Shown here: one piece after another, positions 50,450-58,624 of the stretch
Position numbering within the stretch: the stretch's first letter is position 1
How the letters are laid out: each line of letters starts with the position of its first letter
Origin: Polaribacter butkevichii
GTDB taxonomy: Bacteria > Bacteroidota > Bacteroidia > Flavobacteriales > Flavobacteriaceae
Length of the DNA stretch: 64,000 nucleotides
Direction of reading: 5' to 3'
Assembly (NCBI RefSeq): GCF_038024105.1
Contig: NZ_CP150661.1
Span: forward strand, 4,015,564-4,079,563
Position numbers and translations under genes: made by a program
Notes under the pieces: model-generated
The model's input: only the letters and a program-made list of their open reading frames with translations
What the model was told of the DNA's origin: nothing
The model's database searches: none

Positions 50450-52105
50450 TTAGATCGTCTTTTCATTACCGGTACAATCTGTACATTTTAAGGTTGTATC
50501 AGTCATTATAAAATGATGATTCGCCATATCTTTATCATAAATATCACCTTCATTATCTACATCATTCAAAAAGTTTTTTACAGAATGATCAAAATATACG
50601 GTGTTGCTTTGTGGTAGATAAATAGTAACATTAATCTCTTCGTCTTTCCACATGTTTTTAAAGTTAGACAAGTAATAAGCATCCAAAATGATGGTGTTAT
50701 CTACAATTTCGAATTTATATTCAAGCTTTTCAGCATTCTTATTTGCACTACTTCTTGTTTTTCCAGCAGATTCTTTTTGTACAATAATATAGCCTTCATC
50801 AGAATTACTGCGTTTCACATTTATACTTACATCATTAGAATATGCTTTAGGCGTTCCGTCTATATCAACCTCATATTTACGAGAACTTCTTCTTAAATTA
50901 TGGATATAATAGATTTCATCATCATTAATCATTTTTAGAGTGATGGTATCCTTTTCGATGATATTTAAAGAGGTTTTCTTTACAAACTGTCCGTCATTTA
51001 CATGAGACGTTCCGTATTCTATTCCTGTAAAAATCATGGTTAATAAAGCAATCACCCAAATACCTAACAACGTTAATGAGGTTGGTTTGCTAATTTTTTT
51101 AATACTGCTAGATAAAATGCGTAATCCTAAAACAAATAAGATTAAAAACGGAATACCTATTAATAAAAAACCAGCTAATGTTAATGCCCATTTAGGTAAA
51201 ACAGCATCGTAGAAAAACGGCGGATATTGTAAAAACTCACCATTTACATTTAAAAATTCTAAACTTCCTACAGAAAACCCACCAATTATTAGTGATAAAA
51301 TAACTGCACCAGCAATAAATACTAGTAGCACTCCAATAAATTTACCAATCACTTTAAAGAGTACAAGAATAATCTTGCCTATGGTGTTGATAAAATCTTG
51401 TAGTCCGTTATTTTTTACCGGCTTTCCCGAAAAAGTTTGATTTATTTTTTCTGAAAACTCATTGGCACCGTCTTTAAACTTTTCTGATGCTTTGTTGGCA
51501 AATTCAGATACATTTTCTGAAACATTATTAAACTCTTCACGAATCTTTTTTTCGATATTATCGATGTTTACAGGTTCACCTTCCATCTGCAATTTTTCTG
51601 CAGTGGTTTTAGCTTCAGGTAATAAAATCCAAAGGATAATGTATAAGATTACTCCAAAACCAGCCCCAAAGAATAAAGCTAATAAACCAAGGCGAATCCA
51701 AATAGTATCTACATCAAAATAATGTGCAATACCTGCGGCAACTCCACCTAAAAATTTATCATCACCATCTCTAAAAAGTTTTTTTCCGGTAGAGTTATTT
51801 CTTTTATAAGAATAACTAGCATCGTTATATTCTTCTTCTGCACCAGCGTAATCTTCTGGTTGTCCCATAATTTTAATGATATCATCAATATCACCTTCAT
51901 TAATAACCTGTCTTGCGTCTGTTATTTTTTCTGTTAACAATTCGCTAATACGAGCTTCTATATCTGCAATGATTTCGTTTTTTCCTTGCGGATCATCGCT
52001 TAACGATCTAGAAATAGATTCTAGGTATCGTTTTAATTTCTGATAGGCAATTTCATCTATGTGGAAGAAAAATCCGCCTAAATTTATGTTGATAGTTTTA
52101 TTCAT
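50450..52105 (-). CDS. PspC-domain membrane protein
   Basis: 551 residues. The N-terminal cytosolic region contains a helical HAAS-like segment (NEIIADIEARISELLTEKI). The PspC domain is at about 110-175 (FRDGDDKFLGGVAAGIAHYF, IILWILLPEA), followed by a linker with coiled-coil repeats, three or four further helices (about 240-370) and a beta-rich extracytosolic C-terminal domain resembling DUF2807. PspC-type proteins sense envelope stress. It overlaps the PadR gene by 8 bp, so the two are translationally coupled. Confidence 0.9.
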   Translation of the reverse strand: MNKTININLGGFFFHIDEIAYQKLKRYLESISRSLSDDPQGKNEIIADIEARISELLTEKITDARQVINEGDIDDIIKIMGQPEDYAGAEEEYNDASYSYKRNNSTGKKLFRDGDDKFLGGVAAGIAHYFDVDTIWIRLGLLALFFGAGFGVILYIILWILLPEAKTTAEKLQMEGEPVNIDNIEKKIREEFNNVSENVSEFANKASEKFKDGANEFSEKINQTFSGKPVKNNGLQDFINTIGKIILVLFKVIGKFIGVLLVFIAGAVILSLIIGGFSVGSLEFLNVNGEFLQYPPFFYDAVLPKWALTLAGFLLIGIPFLILFVLGLRILSSSIKKISKPTSLTLLGIWVIALLTMIFTGIEYGTSHVNDGQFVKKTSLNIIEKDTITLKMINDDEIYYIHNLRRSSRKYEVDIDGTPKAYSNDVSINVKRSNSDEGYIIVQKESAGKTRSSANKNAEKLEYKFEIVDNTIILDAYYLSNFKNMWKDEEINVTIYLPQSNTVYFDHSVKNFLNDVDNEGDIYDKDMANHHFIMTDTTLKCTDCTGNEKTI

Positions 52106-52442
52106 TTGTCGTTGGTTTTTTGCTGATTACTTGGTTTACTGCACTAACTAAATTACTCCATGTTTTGTCTAATTCTTTTATAAACATGCCTCCGTTTTCT
52201 GTTAAAACGTAATACTTTCTTGGTGGTCCAGAGGTTGATTCTTCCCATCTGTAGGTTAATAGTCCTGCGTTTTTTAAGCGGGTTAGTAACGGATATATGG
52301 TTCCTTCAACCACAATCATTTCTGCACCTTTTAGCGTTTTAAGAATCTCAGAAGTATAGGCATCACCATTTTTTAGAATGGATAAAATGCAATACTCTAA
52401 AACACCTTTTCGCATTTGTGCTTTTGTATTTTCTATTTTCAT
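52098..52442 (-). CDS. PadR family transcriptional regulator
   Basis: 114 residues. The PadR winged helix is complete: KGVLEYCILSILKNGDAYTS, EILKTLKGAEMIVVEGTIYP, LLTRLKNAGLLTYRWEESTSG, PPRKYYVLTENG. The short form (subfamily 2) dimerises through a C-terminal helix. It is the second gene of the DUF4870/PadR/PspC unit. PadR proteins normally repress their own operon; a palindrome lies in the promoter at 52953. Confidence 0.93.
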   Translation of the reverse strand: MKIENTKAQMRKGVLEYCILSILKNGDAYTSEILKTLKGAEMIVVEGTIYPLLTRLKNAGLLTYRWEESTSGPPRKYYVLTENGGMFIKELDKTWSNLVSAVNQVISKKPTTNE

Positions 52443-52462
52443 TTATTGTGGTTTTTAAATGA

Positions 52463-52897
52463 TTACTTTATAAATTTTATAGTGAAAGGATACTTATAAT
52501 TTTCTCCTTCTTTTGCTTTTAATGCGGCAATAATGATTAAAGCAATTTTAATAACTCCTACAATTCCTGCTAAAGAAGCAAACCCCATAAAGCCAAAAAA
52601 GCTATGTGAATCGAAATTGATACTTACCTGATTAAAGTTGTTAAAATTGTTTAAGTTTTTAAAAATAGAACCAATAAAAAGAGGGATAAAAGACAAGGTT
52701 AAAATAAAGATGTATAAAGAATAACTGATATTAAAATTAATAGCTTCTTTACCTTGTTCGTCTAAAAAGTTACTTCTGTCTTTTAATGTTTGCCATGCAA
52801 TTAAAGGTGTAATAATATTACCAAAAGGAAATATAAATCCTGAAAATGCAGAAATATGAATTAAAAAGGCATTGGTGTTTTCTTTATTTTGTTTCAT
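52463..52897 (-). CDS. DUF4870 membrane protein
   Basis: 144 residues with three membrane helices. The Tic20-like DUF4870 signature is present: IHISAFSGFIFPFGNIITPLI, FLDEQGKEAINFNISYSLYI, then a helix pair near 100-130. Its function is unknown. It is the first gene of the unit with PadR (20 bp) and PspC. Confidence 0.88.
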   Translation of the reverse strand: MKQNKENTNAFLIHISAFSGFIFPFGNIITPLIAWQTLKDRSNFLDEQGKEAINFNISYSLYIFILTLSFIPLFIGSIFKNLNNFNNFNQVSINFDSHSFFGFMGFASLAGIVGVIKIALIIIAALKAKEGENYKYPFTIKFIK

Positions 52898-52927
52898 GAT
52901 TTATAAACTATATAATACTTTCTTATG

Positions 52928-52935
52928 CAAATATA
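52928..52935 (-). promoter_or_regulatory. -7 box of the DUF4870/PadR/PspC operon
   Basis: The minus-strand sequence is TATATTTG, an exact TAnnTTTG, 31 bp before the ATG at 52897. Confidence 0.6.
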
Positions 52936-52952
52936 TGTCTTAAAAAAGGTAT

Positions 52953-52965
52953 TATGCATTGCATA
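52953..52965. promoter_or_regulatory. Palindrome TATGCA-T-TGCATA, candidate PadR operator
   Basis: A perfect 6-1-6 palindrome lies 18-30 bp upstream of the -7 box, over the -33 region. PadR regulators bind ATG-rich dyads in their own promoters. The partial sequence TTATGCAAATATATG at the -7 box resembles a second half-site. Confidence 0.45.
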
Positions 52966-53070
52966 GTACTATAATTAACATTTTTTTAACATTTTGTTTT
53001 TTGAAATAAAAAAATTAAAAAGGCTTGTATGTCTTGTTCTTATTGAGTTTTTGTTTCATTTATTTTAACT

Positions 53071-53083
53071 ACCTTGTCAAGGT
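53071..53083. promoter_or_regulatory. Palindrome ACCTTG-T-CAAGGT upstream of the DUF4442 gene
   Basis: A perfect 6-1-6 dyad 36 bp before the DUF4442 start codon. The ACCTT..AAGGT form recalls MerR-type operators; no regulator gene is adjacent. Confidence 0.3.
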
Positions 53084-53118
53084 CAAAATATATTGATGAA
53101 ATTTATTAAATCAAAAAA

Positions 53119-53574
53119 ATGAAATTTACACCAAGAAAAGTCAATCTTTTTAACCTTGTAAAATTGCCTTTGGCGTATTTAGGAGGCGTAAGAGCACGCA
53201 CAATTACAGATACAGAAGTGGTGGTTTCTATAAAACATAGTTGGATGAATCAAAACCCGTTTAAAAGTATGTTTTGGGCTGCGCAAGGTATGGCAGCAGA
53301 AATGCCAACGGGAGTTTTGGTAATGAAGGCAATAGATGATTCTAAGCGGAAAGTATCGATGCTGGTAACAAAGCAAGAAGCTGAGTTCTTTAAAAAGGCA
53401 ACAGGAAAAATCCTTTTTTCTTGCAAAGGTGGAAATGAGATTAGAGAGGCAATTCAAAAATCTATAGCCACAGGAGAAGGACAAGTAATTGTTTTAACAT
53501 CCGAAGGGAAAAATAAAGAAGGTGTTGTGGTTTCTAGATTTCAATTCCATTGGAGTTTACGTGTAAAGAAATAA
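53119..53574 (+). CDS. DUF4442 hotdog-fold protein (putative thioesterase)
   Basis: 151 residues of the YiiD-C/DUF4442 hotdog fold: LVKLPLAYLGGVRARTITDT, VVSIKHSWMNQNPFKSMFWA, AQGMAAEMPTGVLVMKAI. No signal peptide. The family is related to acyl-CoA thioesterases, but a substrate has not been shown. A 13-bp palindrome precedes it. Its stop is one base from the stop of the convergent 48-residue gene. Confidence 0.85.
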   Translation: MKFTPRKVNLFNLVKLPLAYLGGVRARTITDTEVVVSIKHSWMNQNPFKSMFWAAQGMAAEMPTGVLVMKAIDDSKRKVSMLVTKQEAEFFKKATGKILFSCKGGNEIREAIQKSIATGEGQVIVLTSEGKNKEGVVVSRFQFHWSLRVKK

Positions 53575-53575
53575 A

Positions 53576-53722
53576 TTAGTCCTTCTTTTTGTATAATTCT
53601 GGTCTTTCTTCGTTGTAATCACAATCTTGAAAAATACCACAAGATACACTTGTACGTGCTAACGGTTTTGATGTTTCAAATTTATTATAGAAAGCTTCTA
53701 TTTCTGGAGATAAATATTTCAT
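53576..53722 (-). CDS. Small protein, 48 residues, convergent with the DUF4442 gene
   Basis: The frame starts at ATG (53722-53720) and ends at TAA (53578-53576). It reads MKYLSPEIEAFYNKFETS, then KPLARTSVSCGIFQDCDYNE and a charged end. The two cysteines (CGIFQDC) might bind metal. A minus-strand -7 box TACTTTTG lies about 50 bp upstream with a TTG 23 bp further on, which supports expression. It is too short to place in a family. I believe similar small proteins occur next to this locus in relatives, but this needs a search. Confidence 0.6.
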   Translation of the reverse strand: MKYLSPEIEAFYNKFETSKPLARTSVSCGIFQDCDYNEERPELYKKKD

Positions 53723-53771
53723 AATTTCTTTTTTTTATAATTTACAAATTAGCTTTTTTCTAACTACATAT

Positions 53772-53779
53772 CAAAAGTA
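53772..53779 (-). promoter_or_regulatory. -7 box of the 48-residue protein gene
   Basis: Minus-strand TACTTTTG (exact TAnnTTTG), with TTG (plus-strand CAA at 53803-53805) 23 bp upstream. A plus-strand TATTTTTG at 53781-53788 is also present and may serve the AIM24-like gene about 215 bp on. The gap 53723-54004 shows no gene. Confidence 0.45.
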
Positions 53780-54004
53780 ATATTTTTGTTTGCGCAGTAA
53801 AACAACAAGAAGTTAATTTTGTGTTATAAGTAAAGTGATCAAATTAACTTTATCATAATGTAGATGAGTATATGTGATTTTGGAAAAAAGATTAGATACT
53901 TTTTAAGAAAGTAAAATTGATTAAATTTAAAAATTAATTATTTACTGATGTAACAAAAAGAGTCTAAAATCATCTTATAATATATAAACCTTAAAAACCG
54001 AGTT

Positions 54005-54841
54005 ATGTTTCAAGATAAAATACCACAAAATTCATCTAATAGAAATGCACACGAAATAGATTATAAAATCTTTGGCGAAGAAATGCAGTTTGTAGAAATT
54101 GAGTTAGATCCGCAAGAAGGCGTAGTTGCAGAAGCAGGTACTTTTATGATGATGGACGACAACATTAAAATGAATACTATTTTAGGTGATGGTTCTAATC
54201 AAGAAACGGGTTTGTTAGGGAAGATATTTTCTGCAGGAAAAAGAATCTTAACCGGAGAAAGTTTATTTATGACTGTTTTTACAAACGACGGAGTAGGTAA
54301 AAAACAAATTTCATTTGCATCTCCATATCCTGGAAAAATAATTCCGATTGATTTAACCCAGTTTGGTGGAAAATTCATTTGTCAGAAAGATGCTTTTTTG
54401 TGTGCAGCAAAAGGAGTTTCTATTGGTATTGAGTTTTCTAAAAAGCTAGGTAGAGGTTTGTTTGGAGGCGAAGGTTTTATCATGCAAAAGATAGAAGGTG
54501 ATGGTTTAGGCTTTATTCATGCAGGAGGTACCATGGCTAAAAAAGTATTGCAACCAGGAGAAGTTTTAAAAGTAGACACAGGATGTATTGTTGGTTTTAC
54601 ACAAGATGTACAGTATGATATTGAGTTTGTTGGTGGTATAAAAAACACCATTTTTGGTGGCGAAGGAATGTTTTTTGCTTCTTTACGCGGACCAGGAACG
54701 GTCTATATACAATCTTTACCATTTAGTAGATTGGCAGGAAGAGTCCTTTCTATGGCACCAAGGTCTGGAAACGGAAGTAGAGGAGAAGGCAGTGTTTTAG
54801 GAGGTATAGGAGATTTGTTAGATGGAGATAATCGATTTTAG
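54005..54841 (+). CDS. AIM24 family (TIGR00266-type) protein
   Basis: 278 residues. The double beta-helix AIM24 fold is visible: MQFVEIELDPQEGVVAEAGT, FMMMDDNIKM, a glycine-rich LFGGEGFIMQKIEGDGLGFI and a repeat NTIFGGEGMFFASLRGPGTV. The C-terminal 30 residues are Gly/Ser-rich. It is a conserved cytosolic protein of unknown role, named after a mitochondrial biogenesis factor. It is a single gene on the plus strand. Confidence 0.9.
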   Translation: MFQDKIPQNSSNRNAHEIDYKIFGEEMQFVEIELDPQEGVVAEAGTFMMMDDNIKMNTILGDGSNQETGLLGKIFSAGKRILTGESLFMTVFTNDGVGKKQISFASPYPGKIIPIDLTQFGGKFICQKDAFLCAAKGVSIGIEFSKKLGRGLFGGEGFIMQKIEGDGLGFIHAGGTMAKKVLQPGEVLKVDTGCIVGFTQDVQYDIEFVGGIKNTIFGGEGMFFASLRGPGTVYIQSLPFSRLAGRVLSMAPRSGNGSRGEGSVLGGIGDLLDGDNRF

Positions 54842-54954
54842 AAACAAACCTACTTTTTGGGGTTGAATCTATTTTTATTGATATTTTAAATAAGAATTTA
54901 ATATAGGAATACGTATATTTCATTTTTATTATAAATAATCAAAAGATACCTTTT

Positions 54955-56286
54955 ATGTCTACTACTGTTCAGCAGCCGTCCGAAACAAAAAATAATACAC
55001 TTATTCCTATACTTATTATTGCAGGATTATTTTTTATTTTTGGGTTTGTTACTTGGATCAACGGAGCGTTAATTCCGTTTATGAAAACCATTAATGAGCT
55101 TACGGATGCACAGTCTTATTTAGTAGCATCTGCATCTTATATTTCTTTTGTGGTAATGGCTTTGCCTGCATCTTATGTAATTAACAAAATTGGTTACAAA
55201 AAAGGGATGTCTTTAGGTTTAATTGTGATGGCAATTGGTGCTTTATTGTTTATTCCGGCTGCAGAAGCAAGAACTTACTGGATGTTTTTATCGGCAATTT
55301 TTATTCAAGGAATCGGAATGACATTGTTACAAACCGCTTCTAATCCTTACATCACTATTTTAGGACCTATAGAAAGTGCTGCAAAACGTATTTCAATTAT
55401 GGGAATTGCTAATAAAGTAGCAGGATCTTTAGGTTCTGTAATCTTCGGAGCAATTTTATTATCAGGCATAAAAGAAATTAAAGACAAATTAAATGTTGTA
55501 GACGAAGCTGAAAAAGCAAGTTTATTAGATACGATGGCAGATAGTGTTGTTACGCCTTATATTGTAATGGCTGTTATTTTATTTGTGTTGGGTATTTTAA
55601 TTAGAAAAGCACCTTTACCACATGTAGAAGCGCAACCAATTGAAGTATCTAAATCTGGAGAAAAAACCAAAACGAGCATCTTTCAATTTCCTCATTTATG
55701 GTTGGGTGTTTTAGCATTGTTTTTATATGTAGGTGCAGAGGTTATTGCTGGTGATACAATTATTTCTTATGGAATTTCTCTAGATATTCCTGTAGAACAA
55801 GCCAAATTTTTTACCACCTATACATTAATGGCAATGGTGGCTACCTATGCTTTAGGCGCCTTTTTAATACCTAAATATATTACACAATCTTTCGCTTTAA
55901 AAGCAAGTGCAATTCTTGGTATTGTATTCTCATTTTGTATTATGTATGCAACCGGATTTACATCGGTGCTTTTTGTGGCTGCTTTAGGAATTGCAAATGC
56001 ATTGGTTTGGCCTGCAATTTGGCCATTGGCATTAACAGGTTTAGGTAAGTTTACAGAAAGAGGGTCTGCTTTGTTAATTATGGCAATTTCTGGTGGCGCT
56101 ATTATTCCGCCCTTGTATGGTTTTATTGTCGATAATAAAAAAGAAGATTTAATAATATCTGGCGTAAATGAAGTGAATGCATTGGCAGAAGCTTCTTCTT
56201 TTGGGTATTGGATTCTGTTACCTTGTTATATCATTATTCTTTATTATGCTTTTGGTGGACATAAAGTTGGTTTGAAAAAAGGGTAG
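54955..56286 (+). CDS. Sugar MFS transporter (FucP/GluP type)
   Basis: 443 residues with twelve helices. The family pattern FGFVTWINGALIPFMKTINELTDAQ sits in helix 1 and its loop, LQTASNPYITILGP in helix 4-5, and LWLGVLALFLYVGAEVIAGD in helix 7. FucP-type carriers are proton-coupled importers of fucose, glucose or galactose. The exact sugar is not decided. No catabolic genes are adjacent. The two toxin-antitoxin modules follow on the same strand. Confidence 0.9.
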   Translation: MSTTVQQPSETKNNTLIPILIIAGLFFIFGFVTWINGALIPFMKTINELTDAQSYLVASASYISFVVMALPASYVINKIGYKKGMSLGLIVMAIGALLFIPAAEARTYWMFLSAIFIQGIGMTLLQTASNPYITILGPIESAAKRISIMGIANKVAGSLGSVIFGAILLSGIKEIKDKLNVVDEAEKASLLDTMADSVVTPYIVMAVILFVLGILIRKAPLPHVEAQPIEVSKSGEKTKTSIFQFPHLWLGVLALFLYVGAEVIAGDTIISYGISLDIPVEQAKFFTTYTLMAMVATYALGAFLIPKYITQSFALKASAILGIVFSFCIMYATGFTSVLFVAALGIANALVWPAIWPLALTGLGKFTERGSALLIMAISGGAIIPPLYGFIVDNKKEDLIISGVNEVNALAEASSFGYWILLPCYIIILYYAFGGHKVGLKKG

Positions 56287-56325
56287 ATTGTTTGGAAAAA
56301 AGGGGGTGTACAGCATTAGGAAAGA

Positions 56326-56347
56326 CCGATAGAATATCGGATATTTG
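56326..56347 (+). promoter_or_regulatory. Promoter and palindromic operator of the first toxin-antitoxin module
   Basis: CCGATA-GAA-TATCGG (56326-56340) is a perfect 6-3-6 dyad whose last base overlaps the -7-like box GATATTTG (56340-56347). The antitoxin ATG is at 56366. A dyad on the promoter is what antitoxin autorepression needs. Confidence 0.55.
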
Positions 56348-56365
56348 AATTATAAAAAGAATAAT

Positions 56366-56608
56366 ATGGCAACAGTTGACAAAATAAGAACTGCATTAAT
56401 TGACAAAATTCTATCGATTAACAATAAAGATTTTTTAGAAGCTCTTGATAAACTAATTTCATCAAGTAAATTTGAATTAGAAATCGTAGAATTAACGGAT
56501 GAGCAAAAGTTAATGTTGGAAATGAGTGAAAATGATATAAAAACTGGAAAACTCATTTCTCAAGAAGCAATGAATAAAAGGAATCTTGAATGGCTAAACG
56601 CAATATAG
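56366..56608 (+). CDS. Antitoxin of a type II RelE/ParE-like module
   Basis: 80 residues from the ATG at 56366 (MATVDKIRTALIDKILSINN); a TTG start at 56345 would fall on the promoter. The chain is helical and acidic in its second half (LEIVELTDEQKLMLEMSEND), with no clear ribbon-helix-helix, as in the short addiction-module proteins of Bacteroidota. It overlaps the toxin gene by 19 bp. The dyad at 56326 is its likely binding site. Confidence 0.8.
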   Translation: MATVDKIRTALIDKILSINNKDFLEALDKLISSSKFELEIVELTDEQKLMLEMSENDIKTGKLISQEAMNKRNLEWLNAI

Positions 56609-56904
56609 TTTGGACAAGAACGGCTGACATTCAATTCGTGGGAATTTTAGAATATTGGGTTAAAAAGAATAAATCGAATAGATTTTCAAAAAAACTTTTG
56701 AAATTAGTTACTGAAAGAACCTCACAGATTTCTGAAAATCCTTTTATTTATAAGTCAACTGATTTTAAAGATGTTAGAATCGCTTCTTTAAGAAATTTTA
56801 GTATTTATTACAAAGTTACTGATGAACAAATATTAGTTACTGCCTTTTGGGATAATCGACAAAATCTGAAAAAACTTTTGAAAATTATGGAGAATGAAAA
56901 ATAA
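56590..56904 (+). CDS. RelE/ParE-type toxin
   Basis: 104 residues of the RelE/ParE fold: IVWTRTADIQFVGILEYWVK, then an ISENPFIYKSTDFKDVRIAS region and a final strand FSIYYKVTDEQILVTAFWDN with RQN. These are typical ParE/plasmid stabilisation features (helix pair, then four-strand sheet, F-W-D-N-R-Q-N end). The target (ribosome-bound mRNA or gyrase) cannot be read from sequence. It is translated from inside the antitoxin gene's 3' end. Confidence 0.85.
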   Translation: MAKRNIVWTRTADIQFVGILEYWVKKNKSNRFSKKLLKLVTERTSQISENPFIYKSTDFKDVRIASLRNFSIYYKVTDEQILVTAFWDNRQNLKKLLKIMENEK

Positions 56905-57045
56905 CGTTACATAGTACCATCTGTAGTTTATTGTTTGGTTATCGCTTATTTATGTAAATTATTACGAATTTTCTATTCTGTTTTTATTTACTAAATTAGT
57001 TGCTTAAAACACGAAACAAACCATATACAATCACATTCTACACAA

Positions 57046-57077
57046 TTTGGTTGCGTTACCAAGATTAGGTATATTTG
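57046..57077 (+). promoter_or_regulatory. Promoter of the ParDE module
   Basis: TTTG (57046-57049), a 20-bp spacer and TATATTTG (57070-57077), an exact TAnnTTTG, 17 bp before the ParD ATG. Confidence 0.6.
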
Positions 57078-57094
57078 AATAAATTAGATTTTAA

Positions 57095-57337
57095 ATGGGA
57101 AAAAACACATCAATATCAATCGGAAACTATTTTGAAGATTTTATTAAACAAGAAGTAAAATCAGGAAGATATAGCTCAGTAAGTGAAGTAATTCGTTCAG
57201 CATTACGTTTGCTAGAAAGTGAAGAAAATAAAGAAAGAGAATTAATTAAAGCTCTTGAAGTTGGAGAAGAAAGCGGTTTTGTTGAAAATTTCGATCCAAA
57301 GCAAAACCTAGCCGAATTACATCGTAAACATTTATGA
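57095..57337 (+). CDS. ParD-like antitoxin (ribbon-helix-helix)
   Basis: 80 residues. The N-terminus is the ParD/CopG ribbon-helix-helix: TSISIGNYFEDFIKQEVKSG, RYSSVSEVIRSALRLLESEE. The C-terminal tail (GFVENFDPKQNLAELHRKHL) would wrap the toxin. It binds its own promoter in known systems. Its stop overlaps the toxin start (ATGA, 4 bp). It is a separate module from the one 190 bp upstream, with its own promoter. Confidence 0.92.
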   Translation: MGKNTSISIGNYFEDFIKQEVKSGRYSSVSEVIRSALRLLESEENKERELIKALEVGEESGFVENFDPKQNLAELHRKHL

Positions 57338-57636
57338 GTATAAACAAATACAGAATAAGTGAACAAGCAATTAAGGATTTAAATGATATTTGGGTTTATA
57401 CTTTTTACAAGTGGTCTAAAAAACAAGCGGATAGGTATTACGACCTAATAATCGGAGAAATTGAATTTATATCTGATAACTTTATGATTGGGAAATCGGC
57501 TGAACAAACTCGAGAAAATTACAGATATTCAAAAATTAACTCTCATCTAATTTTTTACAGAAAAGCAGAAAATGAAATTGTGGAAATTGTTAGAATTTTG
57601 GACCAGAGAATGGATCTGAAAAAACAACTGAAATAA
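57334..57636 (+). CDS. ParE-like toxin
   Basis: 100 residues: YRISEQAIKDLNDIWVYTFY, KWSKKQADRYYDLIIGEIEF, GKSAEQTRENYRYSKINSHL and the end EIVRILDQRMDL. This is the standard ParE fold and close in pattern to the ParE toxins that poison gyrase. Translationally coupled to ParD by ATGA. After the stop, AACAACTGCGTAGAACGCCG begins a sequence that recalls the boundary of mobile gene cassettes in Flavobacteria. Confidence 0.92.
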   Translation: MSINKYRISEQAIKDLNDIWVYTFYKWSKKQADRYYDLIIGEIEFISDNFMIGKSAEQTRENYRYSKINSHLIFYRKAENEIVEIVRILDQRMDLKKQLK

Positions 57637-57760
57637 CAACTGCGTAGAACGCCGTGTATAAAAAAGTACTTATTTTTAGCTTTATCAAAATTAGCCACAT
57701 TTCTGTAAACTCATCTTTTACTACATAAAGATATTTAATACAAACTAAAGAAACAACATT

Positions 57761-58624
57761 CTAAATATTCGCTTTTATCATTCTATCATTTCCAATAAAG
57801 TCCTTCTTTAGTTCGATATTTTTAAAACCTTGTTTCTGTAACATTTCTACAGTTTCTTTTCCTAAATATTGATTGATTTCAAAAAACAACAATCCGTTTT
57901 TAGTAAGACCTTGTTTTGCTAAAGAAGCAATCTTTTTATAGAAAATTAATGGGTTATGGTCATCAACAAACAGCGCTAAATGAGGTTCGTTTTGCAAAAC
58001 ATTATTATTTACTTCTACCTTTTCTAATTCTCTAACATAAGGCGGATTAGAAACAACGATATCATACTCTTGTGGTAATTTTGCTGCATCTAAAATGTCT
58101 ATTTCTAAAAAAGAAATAGCGACGTTATTTAAAAGAGCATTTTGTTGTGCTACTTTTAGGGCTTCTGATGAAACATCGATTGCAGAAAGGGTTACGTTCT
58201 TTAAATTTTTAGCCAGAGAAATTGGTATGCAGCCAGTTCCGGTACCAATATCTAGAATTTTTAGTTTTTGGTCTGGGTTCTTGCTTCTTAATTTTGGTGT
58301 CTCGTTAATAACCCATTCTACCAATTCTTCAGTTTCTGGTCTCGGAATTAAAGTGTTCTCATTTACCTTAAAAGGCAATCCATAAAATTCAGTTTCACCT
58401 AAAATATATTGTATAGGTTCTTCTGTTTTTAATCTTTTAACAATCACTTTTAATTCTGATAAAGCTTCATCAATAATTAAAAAATCGGGTTTCATTACAG
58501 TATCAATTCTTTGTAAATTGAGTTTTGCCTCAATCAACAAAAAAAAGAAAGCATCAATTTCTGTCTTTGGATAGATTTCTGAAAGTGCTTCTGTAAAATA
58601 AAGTCTAAAATCTTTTAATATCAT
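57761..58624 (-). CDS. prmC: Peptide chain release factor N5-glutamine methyltransferase PrmC
   Basis: 287 residues from the ATG at 58624. An upstream in-frame ATG (58651) would overlap the GNAT gene more and is not needed. The SAM motif is LDIGTGTGCIPISLAK and the catalytic NPPY is in IVVSNPPYVREL. The N-terminal helical domain recognises release factor 1 and 2, and QYILGETEFYGLPFKV is the family signature. It methylates the GGQ glutamine. It starts within the GNAT stop (ATGA overlap), so the two genes are coupled. Confidence 0.95.
   Translation of the reverse strand: MILKDFRLYFTEALSEIYPKTEIDAFFFLLIEAKLNLQRIDTVMKPDFLIIDEALSELKVIVKRLKTEEPIQYILGETEFYGLPFKVNENTLIPRPETEELVEWVINETPKLRSKNPDQKLKILDIGTGTGCIPISLAKNLKNVTLSAIDVSSEALKVAQQNALLNNVAISFLEIDILDAAKLPQEYDIVVSNPPYVRELEKVEVNNNVLQNEPHLALFVDDHNPLIFYKKIASLAKQGLTKNGLLFFEINQYLGKETVEMLQKQGFKNIELKKDFIGNDRMIKANI

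Noticed and set aside
56905..57094. Gap between the two toxin-antitoxin modules as an integron attC site
   Set aside because: No paired RYYYAAC/GTTRRRY core with internal symmetry could be drawn, and no integrase gene is in the window.
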